Shown here one piece after another: positions 34,581 to 45,884 of a DNA stretch of 64,000 nt. Source of the DNA: Silene latifolia (Eukaryota > Streptophyta > Magnoliopsida > Caryophyllales > Caryophyllaceae); the NCBI RefSeq assembly GCF_048544455.1, contig NC_133536.1, forward strand, positions 198,403,325 to 198,467,324, read 5' to 3'. How positions within the stretch are numbered: position 1 is the first letter of the stretch; each line of letters begins with the position of its first letter. Under the pieces are notes generated by a model. That model searched no databases, was not told the DNA's origin, and was given only the letters and a program-made list of their open reading frames with translations. The position numbers were made by a program, and so were the translations under genes.

Positions 34581-34853
34581 CTCCCTCCTATTCTAAATAA
34601 CTGTCCCATTTGCCATTTCCGTCTATTCACATAACTGTCCCATCTGCCATATTTGGACATGGTATTTTTACTTTCCTACCCTTAACTCTTCTTTATTTAC
34701 TACCCAAACCACCCATAACTTATCATATTCAATACTTTTCATTATTTAACTCATATATTCTTACCCCTATACAATAATTTTCATTATTTTAACTATATTT
34801 CTTAATTTTTGTGCCATTGTCCAAATAGGACACTTATTCGGAATAGGAGGGAG
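34581..34853. mobile_element. Stowaway-like MITE
   Basis: Ends CTCCCTCCTATTCTAAATAA and TTATTCGGAATAGGAGGGAG are inverted repeats of about 20 bases, with TA on the left. Its right end served as the target of the next element. Confidence 0.85.
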
Positions 34854-34854
34854 T

Positions 34855-35493
34855 CTGAGCTGATCATGGGCCGGGCCTATGCGGGTTTGGGCCGGGCCGG
34901 GATGATAAAAATGGCCACATGTGCGGGTTGGGCTGGACCGGGCCAAATGAGAGGGCCTATTTAGCGAGCCCAAGCCCGGCCCTTATAGGCTAAATCGGGC
35001 TTATGGGCCTATATGGGCTTTTTGGGCCCTAAAATTTACGACTTACCAAACGAGATAAGTAGTATAATACCTTCAACTTGTACTTTAAATGTGCACTTAA
35101 TATAAAAAATCGTATAAAGTATGATGAAATACATATGAATTAATCTCCAAAAATAGAATAAAGCTTAATCATATCTAGTAGATATGATTTATGTTACGTG
35201 AACATCGCTTTTAAATCTCAATAAATATATACATGAGTTTATAAGGAATTATATATAAAATTTACGCTACTTAAACAAATTTTATAAGAAAAATATTCCT
35301 TAATTAATAAATATGGGCTGGGCTGGGCCAAAATTTGGGCCAAATGCTTGGCCCAAACCCTGCCCAAAAGTACATTGGACTTTTTTGGGCCGGCCCATGG
35401 GCTTTTTCGGGCCAAAATAAAAGGCCCAAGCCCTTCAAAAAAGCGGGTTGGGTCGGGTCGGGCCAATGGGCTTGGGCCATTTGATCACCTCTA
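34855..35493. mobile_element. hAT-type GGGCCGGG-rich MITE
   Basis: 639 bp. Ends CTGAGCTGATCA and TGATCACCTCTA pair at 9 of 12 bases. A perfect 8-bp target duplication GAGGGAGT is at 34847-34854 and 35494-35501. The eight bases are the end of the Stowaway element on the left, so insertion occurred inside its terminal repeat. The interior is an imperfect GGGCCGGGC repeat around an AT-rich core. Spurious frames arise from these repeats. Confidence 0.85.
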
Positions 35494-35501
35494 GAGGGAG
35501 T

Positions 35502-38500
35502 ATATTAACATAAGCCTGGTGCGTGCATGTCCAACTCAACATTTAATATTTTAATCGCCTCTATAATTTATAACAGGTTGTTCACCACCTTCAAAGCTAT
35601 AGAATAACAGCTCTTGGCTCGATTAATTCGATTGGGTTGACATTTTACCTGGGTACGGTAAATATGAAATTCTCGTGTCCCGGTTTTGCAATTCGAGTGC
35701 GAAAATTTAAAAGCTGAATTGAAGAATACGAGTAAATAGCAGCGAGTACTTACCCAGAAACTAAATAGCGGGGTCTTTTTAAAACAAAACTCCGTAGGCA
35801 ACAATTATAAACAAATTCACATTTATAATAATCCTTTATTTCTCTTGGTGACGAGAAAACCCGCAGCCGCTATCTTTGGTGTGCGAGAGTTTGATTGAAC
35901 TTATAACGGGTTAAATAGATAGTGAGATAGATCAAATAAAAACCGATTTAGACGTCTTAAGAGAAATGAACTACTACGAGATTAGGAAAATGAGATGGCG
36001 CTACCAGGTGACGCTTAAATTGGGCGCCACTGAGGCTATAATAGTAAATTTATCAAAAAAAATTCATTTCCCTCTCTCAAATTTTAAATTTCAAACTAGT
36101 TAATTGCAAAGGGTAGTTTAGGAACTTGAGATCTTATAATTAATACAGTAATATATAAAAAAAAAAAAAATCAAACAAATTCATTTTGCATCACGTTTTC
36201 TTTGGGGAAGAATTTCCAGTAAAATGATTTTGGGAAATTTAATAGGAAGGCTTGAAGATTAATATTCGATCCTTCATTTTGGTGGAGTTCATAGACAAGA
36301 CACACGTAACACATAAACTAACAAATTATTCGAGCCGAACTCGGATCGGTTTCTTTCAAAAAAGTACTTCGTATATAGTATCAAACTATCAATTAGCCAT
36401 TGTCATTTGCACCATCTTAGATCAATATTAATCGACCAATATAACCCTAAGTCCCCCTATATATCGGTCAGCCTCGGGGCTTGTTCTATATATACACACA
36501 CGTATATTTAAGCGTTTTTTCTTTAAATTAATGAAGGAAAGTTAATTTGTCATTTTCTTTAAAGTACTTCATGAAGAAGATGAACTGATAAAATTGATGT
36601 TTTTATTTTCTTGTTAGATTAAGATCTTTATCCACTAATTCAATCAATTAAAATTACAATTTTAGCCCCATATGTTTGTCGCAAAGTTGAAATGTAATTT
36701 ATAATTTACTTATTTTTCCTTTTCTTTAATTATGGTGGTGCTGAGATTCGGCGTCACCGGGTCGCGTGCTGGCGTCCTATCGCCATCCGACGAGATTATG
36801 TCATTCGCATCTAAGGTAGATCGAGATCTTGGTAGTACGTACTTGTACCGTCATCAAAGAAAATATGATATGGGACTATCGGTCAACGTAAAATGGAAAA
36901 AGTGGACCCGTACATGCAATCTGGAGACCACCTTCAAACACCAATGAAAAGATTGTAAGATTACCTAATGCTGTTTTTTAGTTCACCACCTCCTAATTAA
37001 GCACTCAGCTTCTTCAATTTCAAGTGTCATTTTCTTGTTTGATTTACTACCATTATTAACATTTTTAATTCCTTGTCGAAAAAAAATTAAAAAAAAAAAA
37101 ACATTTTTAATTCAACATGAAAATAATGCAATCCTAAAGTTCAATTATTTTTAAGTTCAATTATATTTGATACAGAATATATTTATTAAAATAAGACTAT
37201 TGTTTATGCTAGTAAATTTTCATTTCTATGATTAATATAGAGCTACCTCACAAGAAATCGATCGAGTAATTGTTTTCTTCTCTGAAAGAGTGTAAGGTTA
37301 TGTTCTTTTAAACAATTAAACTTAACACTAACCACTCCCTTTAAATTCAGTTCAAATTATAGAAATGTTCAGATCGTATAAGTTCACTTCAGAAAAATTT
37401 AGTTCGTATTTATTCGATTTAAGATCACCAAGTAATGCAATCCTAAAGTTCAGTTCTATAATGTAGTAAATTGACAGTATAAAGTTTCGAGATTCTAAAT
37501 TTTAATAAATTAAATACCTTGCAAGTCCTATACTCCTATGCTTAATTGCCTACGGAGTATTATATACATTCGTATCTTAACTAGATTCCAATAAAATAAG
37601 GAGTATACATTTATTTGCATTATTGCATGCAATGCATGCATCAGTATATTGTCATCTGTACGTCATCACTCACTAATCATCATGGTTTAGTGTTAATATT
37701 ACGTAGTATGAAAATAGGTACGGAATAACATTCTTCAGTGCCACAAATTAATAATAATATTAAGTTTGATTTGATTTGATGCATAAGTGCATAATTATGT
37801 ACGCACCTTATTTTAATTATTAATGAACAAAAGTATAAAACTAAAAGCGCGAGCAAAAGGTGTCTATCATTAGCGCATAATGTATGCTTTGGCCTTTCAA
37901 GGTGATGGAGTGGTTCGTTTTAGAAAAGAGACGGTTTTGCAATGAATTTATTGTAAAATTATTTTACAATTTAAAGTAAAAGTAATAACAAGTTGTAAAA
38001 TAAACGCATTTTTGTACAGAATGGTTACTACTAACAATAAATTAGTACCTTCATTTTTAAAATATGTTTGTCGAAATAAAGTCAATTTGAGCAACAATCA
38101 ATGAAGAAGTGTTTGAATATCTTAGTGAGAGTCAATTAGTGAAACCTCTCACAAGTATTTGTGCTAGGAATAGTACACTGTACACGTAATACATCCAAGT
38201 GTATAACTAATTAAAATAATTTACATTCAATTAGTGTGCAAGGTTCGATTAAAAAGCCAATTAGTGATGATTTGCATCCGTTTAGGTTTAATTTGTTCCT
38301 ACCACATTTTAATGAAATTTACTTACTGATGAAATTATATCATGAGCTCAATTTCATTTGTGAGATTTTTGGAGGCTTTTCAGATTTGACTACGTGACCT
38401 ATTAATCACATTGACTCCGATATCATGTGAGAAAATCATCTCAACCAAAATAATGATATGTACCTTAAGATTATATATTAAAAGGTCATTTTATTTTATG

Positions 38501-39312
38501 ATATCAATAAACTTATTTATGTTTTTGATCCCAATATCAACTATTTACTACGGAGTATTAAATCTTTAGCGTTTACTTTCTATGACTTGTTCGAGCGTTA
38601 TTGTATTAAGACACAGAAACATCTGCTATTGAACTAAAGTTAGTCAAAATCTTTTTCTTCTTTTTTTCGCATATAAAGGATTACATCTTTTGACAATTAC
38701 ATGTGAGTCATACTCTAATAATAATAGGAGTGAAGTTAGAAATGAAATTTTTAAATAACAAATTTTCTTCATACAATTCTTTGTTAAGGCCTTCTTCTTA
38801 GAGAACCGTGGATCGCTAGAAAATGATAATTTTAATTTTTTTGTTTTTTTGAGATTTAGAATGGCGAACTGCTCTTGTTACTATGTAACTCCCTTGCTCA
38901 TTAAAGAACAAGGTACTAAACCCTCATAGTTCATACCAACCAATTAAGCAAGCTAATATATTGATTTTTTGTAGCATAACAGAAAAGTTCTCATAAAGCT
39001 AACAAGTTGGAATAAATCAAAAGGAAATAATACATAGATCATGAACAAGACACTACCAGTTAAAGCTACGGAGTATATGAATATCATCAATAATACGACC
39101 TAGCTAATGCCATATGGATTGAGATCATTGCACCTTATTTGTAAGACTTCTATAGTCTATTCTATAAGTCTATACGGGTGGATGACATTTACTTCCTATA
39201 AACTTCCAACCGACATAACAACTTGCAAAGGAACAGTCCCTACTTTGGGCCCAATGTTTGTCCTGGGCTCGTGGCCATGTAGGTCATGCATCTCATAATT
39301 CGCCGTCTAGTT
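35502..39312. other. Long AT-rich intergenic stretch, no gene seen
   Basis: Short open frames only, none with recognisable motifs. Scattered TACGGAGTA-type strings and poly-A or poly-T runs. At about 36000-36050 and 36745-36790 short GGCGCCA and GGCGTCACCGGGTCGCG stretches stand out by G+C but have no clear identity. Confidence 0.5.
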
Positions 39313-39510
39313 TAGCACAAATTCTCATTTATGTGTGACGGATATATCTGTCGTTAGTTTAGACATGTCAAATACTATTTATGTAGGTAGATAAGACAAA
39401 AGCAGAGTGACTAAGAAATAACAATATGTTTTGACTTAACTATCCACGTGGGCTTGACCCCGTCGCAAACTTGTGACGAATATGCCCGTCACAAATGAGA
39501 CTTGCTGCTA
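39313..39510. mobile_element. MITE of the GACGGATA/CCCGTC family
   Basis: Left TAGCACAAATTCTCATTTAT, then GTGTGACGGATA; right CCCGTCACAAATGAGACTTG, then CTGCTA. The terminal inverted repeat is visible (TAGCA and CTCATTT shared). About 200 bp. Confidence 0.6.
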
Positions 39511-39633
39511 TTAAGTTAATAACTCTGTCGTAGAATCGTTCTATAGCATAGGGCTACCTTAAAAGGAATAATTAATTTATATATTTTCCAGAAACCAAGA
39601 GATTTCAATGTAATTAAATAAATCTATACAAAC

Positions 39634-39805
39634 AGTGGTAGAGCTGGGGGGGCTAGTAGAAGGGGTCGCCCCCCTGACGGATGAAATTTTCGAAATTTTT
39701 AGTTAAATTTTTGGAAAAATTTTCAGGTGTACCTTATGAAATTAGTCGTTCGCCCCCCCTAAAATTTTTCGCTCCTCCTAAGTTCAAATCTTGGCTCCGT
39801 CACTA
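39634..39805. mobile_element. Mutator-like MITE with 9-bp target duplication
   Basis: 172 bp; ends AGTGGTAGAGCTGG and CTTGGCTCCGTCACT are inverted repeats. Perfect 9-bp direct repeat TATACAAAC at 39625-39633 and 39806-39814, as Mutator-like elements make. A related unit lies at 54387-54541. Confidence 0.8.
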
Positions 39806-39822
39806 TATACAAACTAATTATA

Positions 39823-41369
39823 CTCCCTCTGTCCCGGTCATTTGTTGCCCTTTTCCATTTCAGGGTGTCTCAGTCAATTGTTGTCCTTTTTATTTTAAGA
39901 ATACATTTGATGAACTATTTGGTTATTCATACTCAATTTGGTCCACATTGAAGGAAATGTAGATCTATATACATACTAACGTACTCATATATGTTAAAAT
40001 TAATTTGTCATAAAATTAAATGTGGATTTTATGCATGCAAACATTAATAAAATAAGATAAGAAAACATTTTCTCACCATAAAGATTTCGGTCATAATGGG
40101 CACTAACAAGATCTCCTTCTTGTTAGTTCTTGAGCTTTCCATTAATGGATGAACATTCTTGACTTCAAATTAGAAGCCCTCCAATTAGTAGCACCCAAGA
40201 CAATCCCTTAATCCCACAAATAAACATGTACTAGATGTTTGTATTGTAGTTTACCTTAAAATCTATTACTAATACTCATATACTACTTCTAGTAATCTTA
40301 GTAATTTATATGAACAATTTAGATTAAAATCTCATCCTTTTTTATGAAGATAGAAGAGAGAGAAGAGAGGAAATTCTACATGAACATCTTGCATGTTTTT
40401 ATGAATGGTAGTATTTTGAGAAAAATAAAGCAACCAACACTACTCAATTAAGAGTGTGTGTGCCGCCCAACTCTAGCCCAAAGGAGCATCATTGCTTTTC
40501 TTTTTCTCTTATCAAAAATATAGGTGTGTAAGAAAGTGGAGTAGGTTGTAAGGCTAGTCAAGAGTAGTCATCATGATGTTTATTTTATCAAATAAAATAA
40601 AACAACCAAAACCCACTAACACACCCACTATTTTCGGTCCATTATGTATAAAATGGACTACCATTTTATTTTTGTCAATTTGTCTTTTGTCACACAATAT
40701 GTCACATGTAGTATGATACATGTTACTAATTAATTAAATGCATATTTATCACATAAATATCATTTTATAAATTAATTAAATTACATTCAACAAATTGACT
40801 AGTGATGCTTGATCACTTAAATAAAATGGGTCATACAGTTATAATTCACAACTTCTTGTAATTATAATTAACCATTCATTCTTATCTTTATTGTTTCTCA
40901 AACAATAAATAATTTTAGCAACAAAGCATTTTATTACTAAAATAAATCTTATTTAATCCCATTACAATAAGATATCAATATTCTCTTTCTCACAAATCGA
41001 ATTGTTCAATTTTAAGGAATTAATTAATCTGTATCGATATACAACTAATTAACCTTTTCAATTAAGGGAATCGTCCTTTAGGTGTGACCTCAAGGGATCA
41101 ACTGATCACCACCGTCGCACGACAGTAATGTCAAACTCTAGCCAGCCAATCATTACCGATATGTGTGGACCAGTTGACTATATATATGTAATGTATCATC
41201 CCTTCCGTATTCTTGAAATGAGATTTAATAATGATATTTAAATCATGTGATCGCACTATTGTTGATGACACATTTCCCAACACACATGTCATCTAGTAAT
41301 TGACCATCTCCTCTTTTATTGGTCTTTGTGCCAAAATCAAAGGACAACAAATGACCGAGACGGAGGTAG
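39823..41369. mobile_element. Stowaway MITE interrupted by a solo LTR
   Basis: The left half, 39823-39948, starts CTCCCTCTGTCCCGGTCATT. The right half, 41288-41369, ends GACCGAGACGGAGGTAG. TA on both sides. Removing the LTR and one CACAT gives a unit very like the intact copies at 30664 and 59188. Confidence 0.9.
39949..41282. mobile_element. Solo LTR, family not assigned
   Basis: 1334 bp beginning TGAAGGAAATG and ending CATTTCCCAACA, with perfect 5-bp target duplication CACAT at 39944-39948 and 41283-41287. No internal coding sequence, so it is an LTR left after recombination between the two ends of an LTR retrotransposon. The clade cannot be told from the LTR alone. Confidence 0.85.
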
Positions 41370-42359
41370 TACTATATAGTTTTAAATCAATAGCATTGTG
41401 TGATAGACCTGACTAAGGGACTTCAATGTAAATATTATATAGTTTTGGTTAAAGTATAAATTTAGAGAATACTGGAAAATGGTGATTTTTCTTAGAATAA
41501 ACATGCCCTACTTTGGTATTAATTAGTATAAATATGTTAATTATTTAACATACGCAAATATAATATAAGTATGTTATATTTTGGAAACTATTAAAGGTAA
41601 ATAAATAAAGCTAAATTTCCAAAAAAATATGATATTCCATGGTTATTTCTATTTGATTTAATGCATACATGTAATATATTTATATAAATATATAAACCCT
41701 TAAAATTGCATGCCTAGATAGTAAAAGTAACTCTATTATTAGTGAAAAGAATTGTAGTAACATTAGATATAGTAATATGATAGTAATCACTCATTTGAAT
41801 AATCAAAGTAACAATATTAGCAGCGAGCGGGAGTAATGAAAGTAATAGAAGTAACAACGGGAGTAGTAAAATTATCAATATTAATGTGGCAGTAGTGAAA
41901 GTAACAATAATTACGTAACAATAATTACGGCGGGAGTATTGAAAGTGACACTAGTAATAACAAGTGTAATAAAAGTAACAATACTAACAACAAAAGAAAG
42001 TATATATCAACAATTAGCTAACCAGTCGATTTAAGTAAAATACTGATAGTGGGAGTGGTGAATTTGTCTGATAATTTATTTCATCGTAATTTTAAGATAT
42101 CTCATAGAAAAATATATTAATGATAAATTTATGAGTTATGCAAGTTTAAAGTAGTTTTATTTAATTGAAAATAAATAATTTTAAATAGAGTTAGCACGGG
42201 CGGGGTCGGACACCAATACTAATGTATTTTAAACTTTCTAACCTTTTTAATTTCACAAATTGATGGACCATAAAAGGTCATATTACACATATAAATTCGC
42301 TTCTAACACAAATTAAATATGCATTTGACGAAAATATTTTGATTCACTAATTTAAATAA

Positions 42360-43527
42360 CTAGTATTGGTGCCCGGCTTCGCCCGGGCTACCTCCATTTA
42401 CCATTAATTTTTTTTTCCATTAAATAAAATTATTTAAAGTTGCATAACTCATAAATTTGTCATTAATATATTTTTTTATGATATATCCTAAAATTACGAT
42501 GAAATAAATTTTGAGACAAATTCACTACTCCCGTTATTAATATTTTACTCTTATTAATGAAACAATAGTAATAACATTTCACTACTTGCTCGTAATCATT
42601 GTTACTTTCACAACTCCCACCGTAATTATTGTTACTGCCACTACTGCCGCATTAATATTGATAATTTCGCTACTCCCGCCGTAATTATTGTTACTTTCAC
42701 TATTAACGCATTAATATTGATTATTTCACTACTCTCATTGTTGTTTCTACCACTTCCACTAATCTCGCTGATAATATTGTTACTTTTACTATTCAAATGA
42801 GTGATTACTATCATATAACTATATCCAATGTTACTACAATTCTTTTCTTTACTGACGAAATTATTTTTACTATTTAGGCATGCAATTTAAGAGGATTATA
42901 TATTTATATAAATATATTACATATATGCATTAAATCAAATCGGAAGAATTATGCAATATTATATATTATGGAATCTAACTTGAATTATTTATAACCTACT
43001 AATTTTATATTTTTGCATGTTAAATAATTAACATCTCTATACATCAAATAAACGATAAGGTTTAATAAAACTGCATAGATTTTAAATTTAATATATAATT
43101 TTATGATGATAATAATTAATACCATAAGTGTGCATGTTTATACTAATTAATTATTTTATTTTAAGGAAATTGACCAACTTTTAGTTTTCTATAAATATTT
43201 AGGAAAATTACCAAGCTTCTTCATTCTTTTAGTCTCCTTGAAATTGACCATCTTAATTAATTATTTTATTTTAAGGAAACTGACTATTTTAATTAATTAT
43301 TTTATTTGTTGGAAATTAACCATATTTTAGTCTCTTACAAATGTTTAGGAAAATTACCAAGCTTTTATATAATTTAATTTAACTCAAACTATATAATATT
43401 TGCATTGAGATCCCTTAATCGGGTCCATCACACGGTGCTAGTGATTTAAAACTATATTGTATAATTGATTTGTATAACTTTATTTAATTACATTGAAGTC
43501 CCTTGGTTTCTGGATTTAATAATAGTA
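42360..43527 (-). mobile_element. Helitron, tandem copy A
   Basis: On the minus strand the unit ends with hairpin GCCCGGGCGAAGCCGGGC, then ACCAATA and CTAG followed by T: the Helitron 3' signature (hairpin about 10 bases before CTRR, inserted between A and T). 1168 bp, AT-rich, no helicase. At about 42560-42760 it contains irregular repeats of CACTACTCCCGCCGTAATTA and ATTGTTACTTTCACTA. Confidence 0.8.
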
Positions 43528-44319
43528 CTAGTATTGGTGCCCGGCTTCGCCTGGGCTACCTCTACTTACCAATAAATTTTTTTTTTCATTAAATAAAACT
43601 ATGTAAAGTTGCATAACTTATAATTTTTTTTCTTTACTGATGAAATTACTTTTAGTACGTGGGCATGCAATTTTAAAAGGATTATATATTTATATAAATA
43701 TATTACATATATGCATTAAATCAAATCGAAAGAATTATGCAATATTATATATTATGGAATCTAACTTGAATTATTTATAACCTACTTATATTATATTTTT
43801 GTATGTTAAATAATTAACATCTCTAGACATCTAATAAAATATAAAGTTTAATAAAATTACATAGATTTTAAATTTAATATATAATTTCATGATGATAATA
43901 ATTAATACCATAAGTGTGCATGTTTATACTAATTTATTATTTTATTTTAAGGAAATTGACCATCCTCTAGTATTCTATAAATATTTAGGAAAATTACCAA
44001 GCATCTTATTTCTTTTAGTCTCCTTGAAATTGACCATCTTAATTAATTAATTATTTTATTATAAGGAAATTAATCATCTTAATTAATTATTTTATTTTAA
44101 GGAAATTGACCATGTTTTAGTCTCTTACAAATGTTTAGGAAAATTACCAAGCTTCTATATAATTTAATTTTAACCCAAACTATATAATATTTGCATTGAG
44201 ATCCCTTAATCGGGTCCATCACACGGTGCTTGTGATTTAAAACTATATAGTATAATTAATTTGTATAACTTTCTTTAATTACATTGAAGTCCCTTGGTTT
44301 CTGGAATTAATATATAGTA
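43528..44319 (-). mobile_element. Helitron, tandem copy B (shortened)
   Basis: 792 bp. Same 3' end (GCCCGGCTTCGCCTGGGC read on the plus strand, one change in the stem) and same far end (TTGGTTTCTGGAATTAATAT). It lacks the internal repeat segment of about 380 bases present in copies A and C. Confidence 0.8.
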
Positions 44320-45495
44320 CTAGTATTGGTGCCCGGCTTCGCCCGGGCTACCTCTACTTACTATTAAATTTTTTTTTTCATTAAATAAAATTACTTAAAG
44401 TTGCATAACCCATAAATTTATCATTAATATATTTTTCTATGACATATCTTAAAATTACGATGAAATTAAATTTGAGACAAATTCACTACCCCGCTATTAA
44501 TATTTTACTCTTATTAATGAAACAATAGTAATAACATTTCACTACTTGCCCGTAATCATTGTTACTTTCACTACTCCTGCCGTAATTATTTTTACTGTCA
44601 CTACTGCCGCATTAATATTGATAATTTCACTACTCCCGCCGTAATTATTGTTACTTTCACTATTACCGCATTAATATTGATTATTTCACTACTCTCGTTG
44701 TTGTTTCTACCACTTTCACTAATCTCGGTGATAATATTATAACTTTTACTATTCAAATGATTGATTACTATCATATAACTATATTCAATGTTACTAAAAT
44801 TTTTTTCTTTACTGACGAAATTACTTTTACTACTTAGGCATGCAATTTTAAGAGGATTATATATTTATATAAATATATTACATATATGCATTAAATCAAA
44901 TCGAAAGAATTATGCAATGTTATATATTATGGAATCTAACTTGAATTATTTATAACATACTTATATTATATTTTTGTATGTTAACTAATTAACATCTCTA
45001 TACATCTAATAAACTATAGAGTTTAATAAAATTGCATATATTTTAAGTTTAATATATAATTTTATGATGATAATAATTAATACCATAAGTGTGCATGTTT
45101 ATCTAATTAATTATTTTATTTTAAGAAAATTAACCATCTTTTAGTAGTTTTCTATAAATATTTAGGAAAATTACCAAGCATCTTCTTTATTTTAGTCTCC
45201 TCGAAATTGACCATCTTAATTAATTATTTTATTTTAAGGAAATTGAGCATCTTAATTAATTATTTTATTTTAAGGAAATTGACCACCATGTTTTAGTCTC
45301 TTACAAATGTTTAGGAAAATTACCAAGTTTCTATATAATTTATTTTTAACCCAAACTATATAATATTTGCATTGAGATCCCTTAATCGGGTCCATCACAC
45401 AGTGCTAGTGATTTAAAACTATATAGTATAATTAATTTGTATAAATTTCTTTAATTACATTGAAGTCCCTTGGCTTCTGGATTTAATATATAGTA
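44320..45495 (-). mobile_element. Helitron, tandem copy C
   Basis: About 1176 bp, full-length like copy A, starting CTAGTATTGGTGCCCGGC on the plus strand. Its 5' boundary on the right is not exact; the repeat unit includes TTTAATATATAGTA. Confidence 0.8.
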
Positions 45496-45736
45496 TTGAT
45501 TGATTGATACTCTCTCATTCCCTTTAGTATGTGCTTCCCATTTTATATTTATCAAGTCATAAAATTAATACAAAGAATTATTTGTTGAGCACAAAATCTT
45601 ACTCCATATTTAAGTCGTATATATCCGCTTTAAACAAGAAACGAGTCAATACTAAATAAACGAGACTTATTATTGATGGACATGAAAAATTACTCCACGG
45701 TCATAATCATTTGTTTACATTTTATTGAAACACTCT

Positions 45737-45866
45737 ACCGAAGATGTCTTAGTCTAGTGGTTAAGACGGAGGTATTGTGGACAATAGGTCCCAGGTTCGA
45801 ATCCCCCCTCCCCTCTATTGTAATGCGACTAAGTGCGCGCTTCGATTGACCAAAAAAAAAAAAAAA
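45737..45866 (+). mobile_element. tRNA-derived SINE
   Basis: 130 bp with a pol III A box (TAGTCTAGTGG, 45750-45760), a perfect B box (GGTTCGAATCC, 45794-45804) and a 3' poly-A tract. Perfect 18-bp target duplication ATTTTATTGAAACACTCT at 45719-45736 and 45867-45884. The long exact duplication and intact tail suggest a recent insertion. Confidence 0.9.
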
Positions 45867-45884
45867 ATTTTATTGAAACACTCT

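Larger units (their letters stand above)
39575..42222 (+). mobile_element. Diverged Helitron copy, plus orientation, split by later insertions
   Basis: The left part, CCAGAAACCAAGAGATTTCA at about 39588, and everything from 41372 to 42222 match the reverse complement of the Helitron copies at 42360-45495. The right end reads GCACGGGCGGGGTCGGACACC, a decayed form of the Helitron 3' hairpin GCCCGGGCGAAGCCGGGC, then CAATACTAAT where intact copies have CAATACTAGT. Three insertions lie between the parts: 39634-39805, 39823-41369 and, inside the latter, 39949-41282. The exact 5' end is uncertain. No Rep/helicase coding sequence is seen, so it is non-autonomous. Confidence 0.7.

Noticed and set aside
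34860-35480. Frames over GGGCCGGG repeats resembling Gly/Pro-rich proteins
   Set aside because: They come from the internal repeats of a hAT-type MITE with clear ends and target duplication.
36732-36947. 71-codon plus-strand frame with higher G+C
   Set aside because: No recognisable domain and no splice-site context; treated as chance.
42180-42230. Possible start of another tandem Helitron copy
   Set aside because: The hairpin here is in the opposite orientation and belongs to the 3' end of the inverted, decayed copy.
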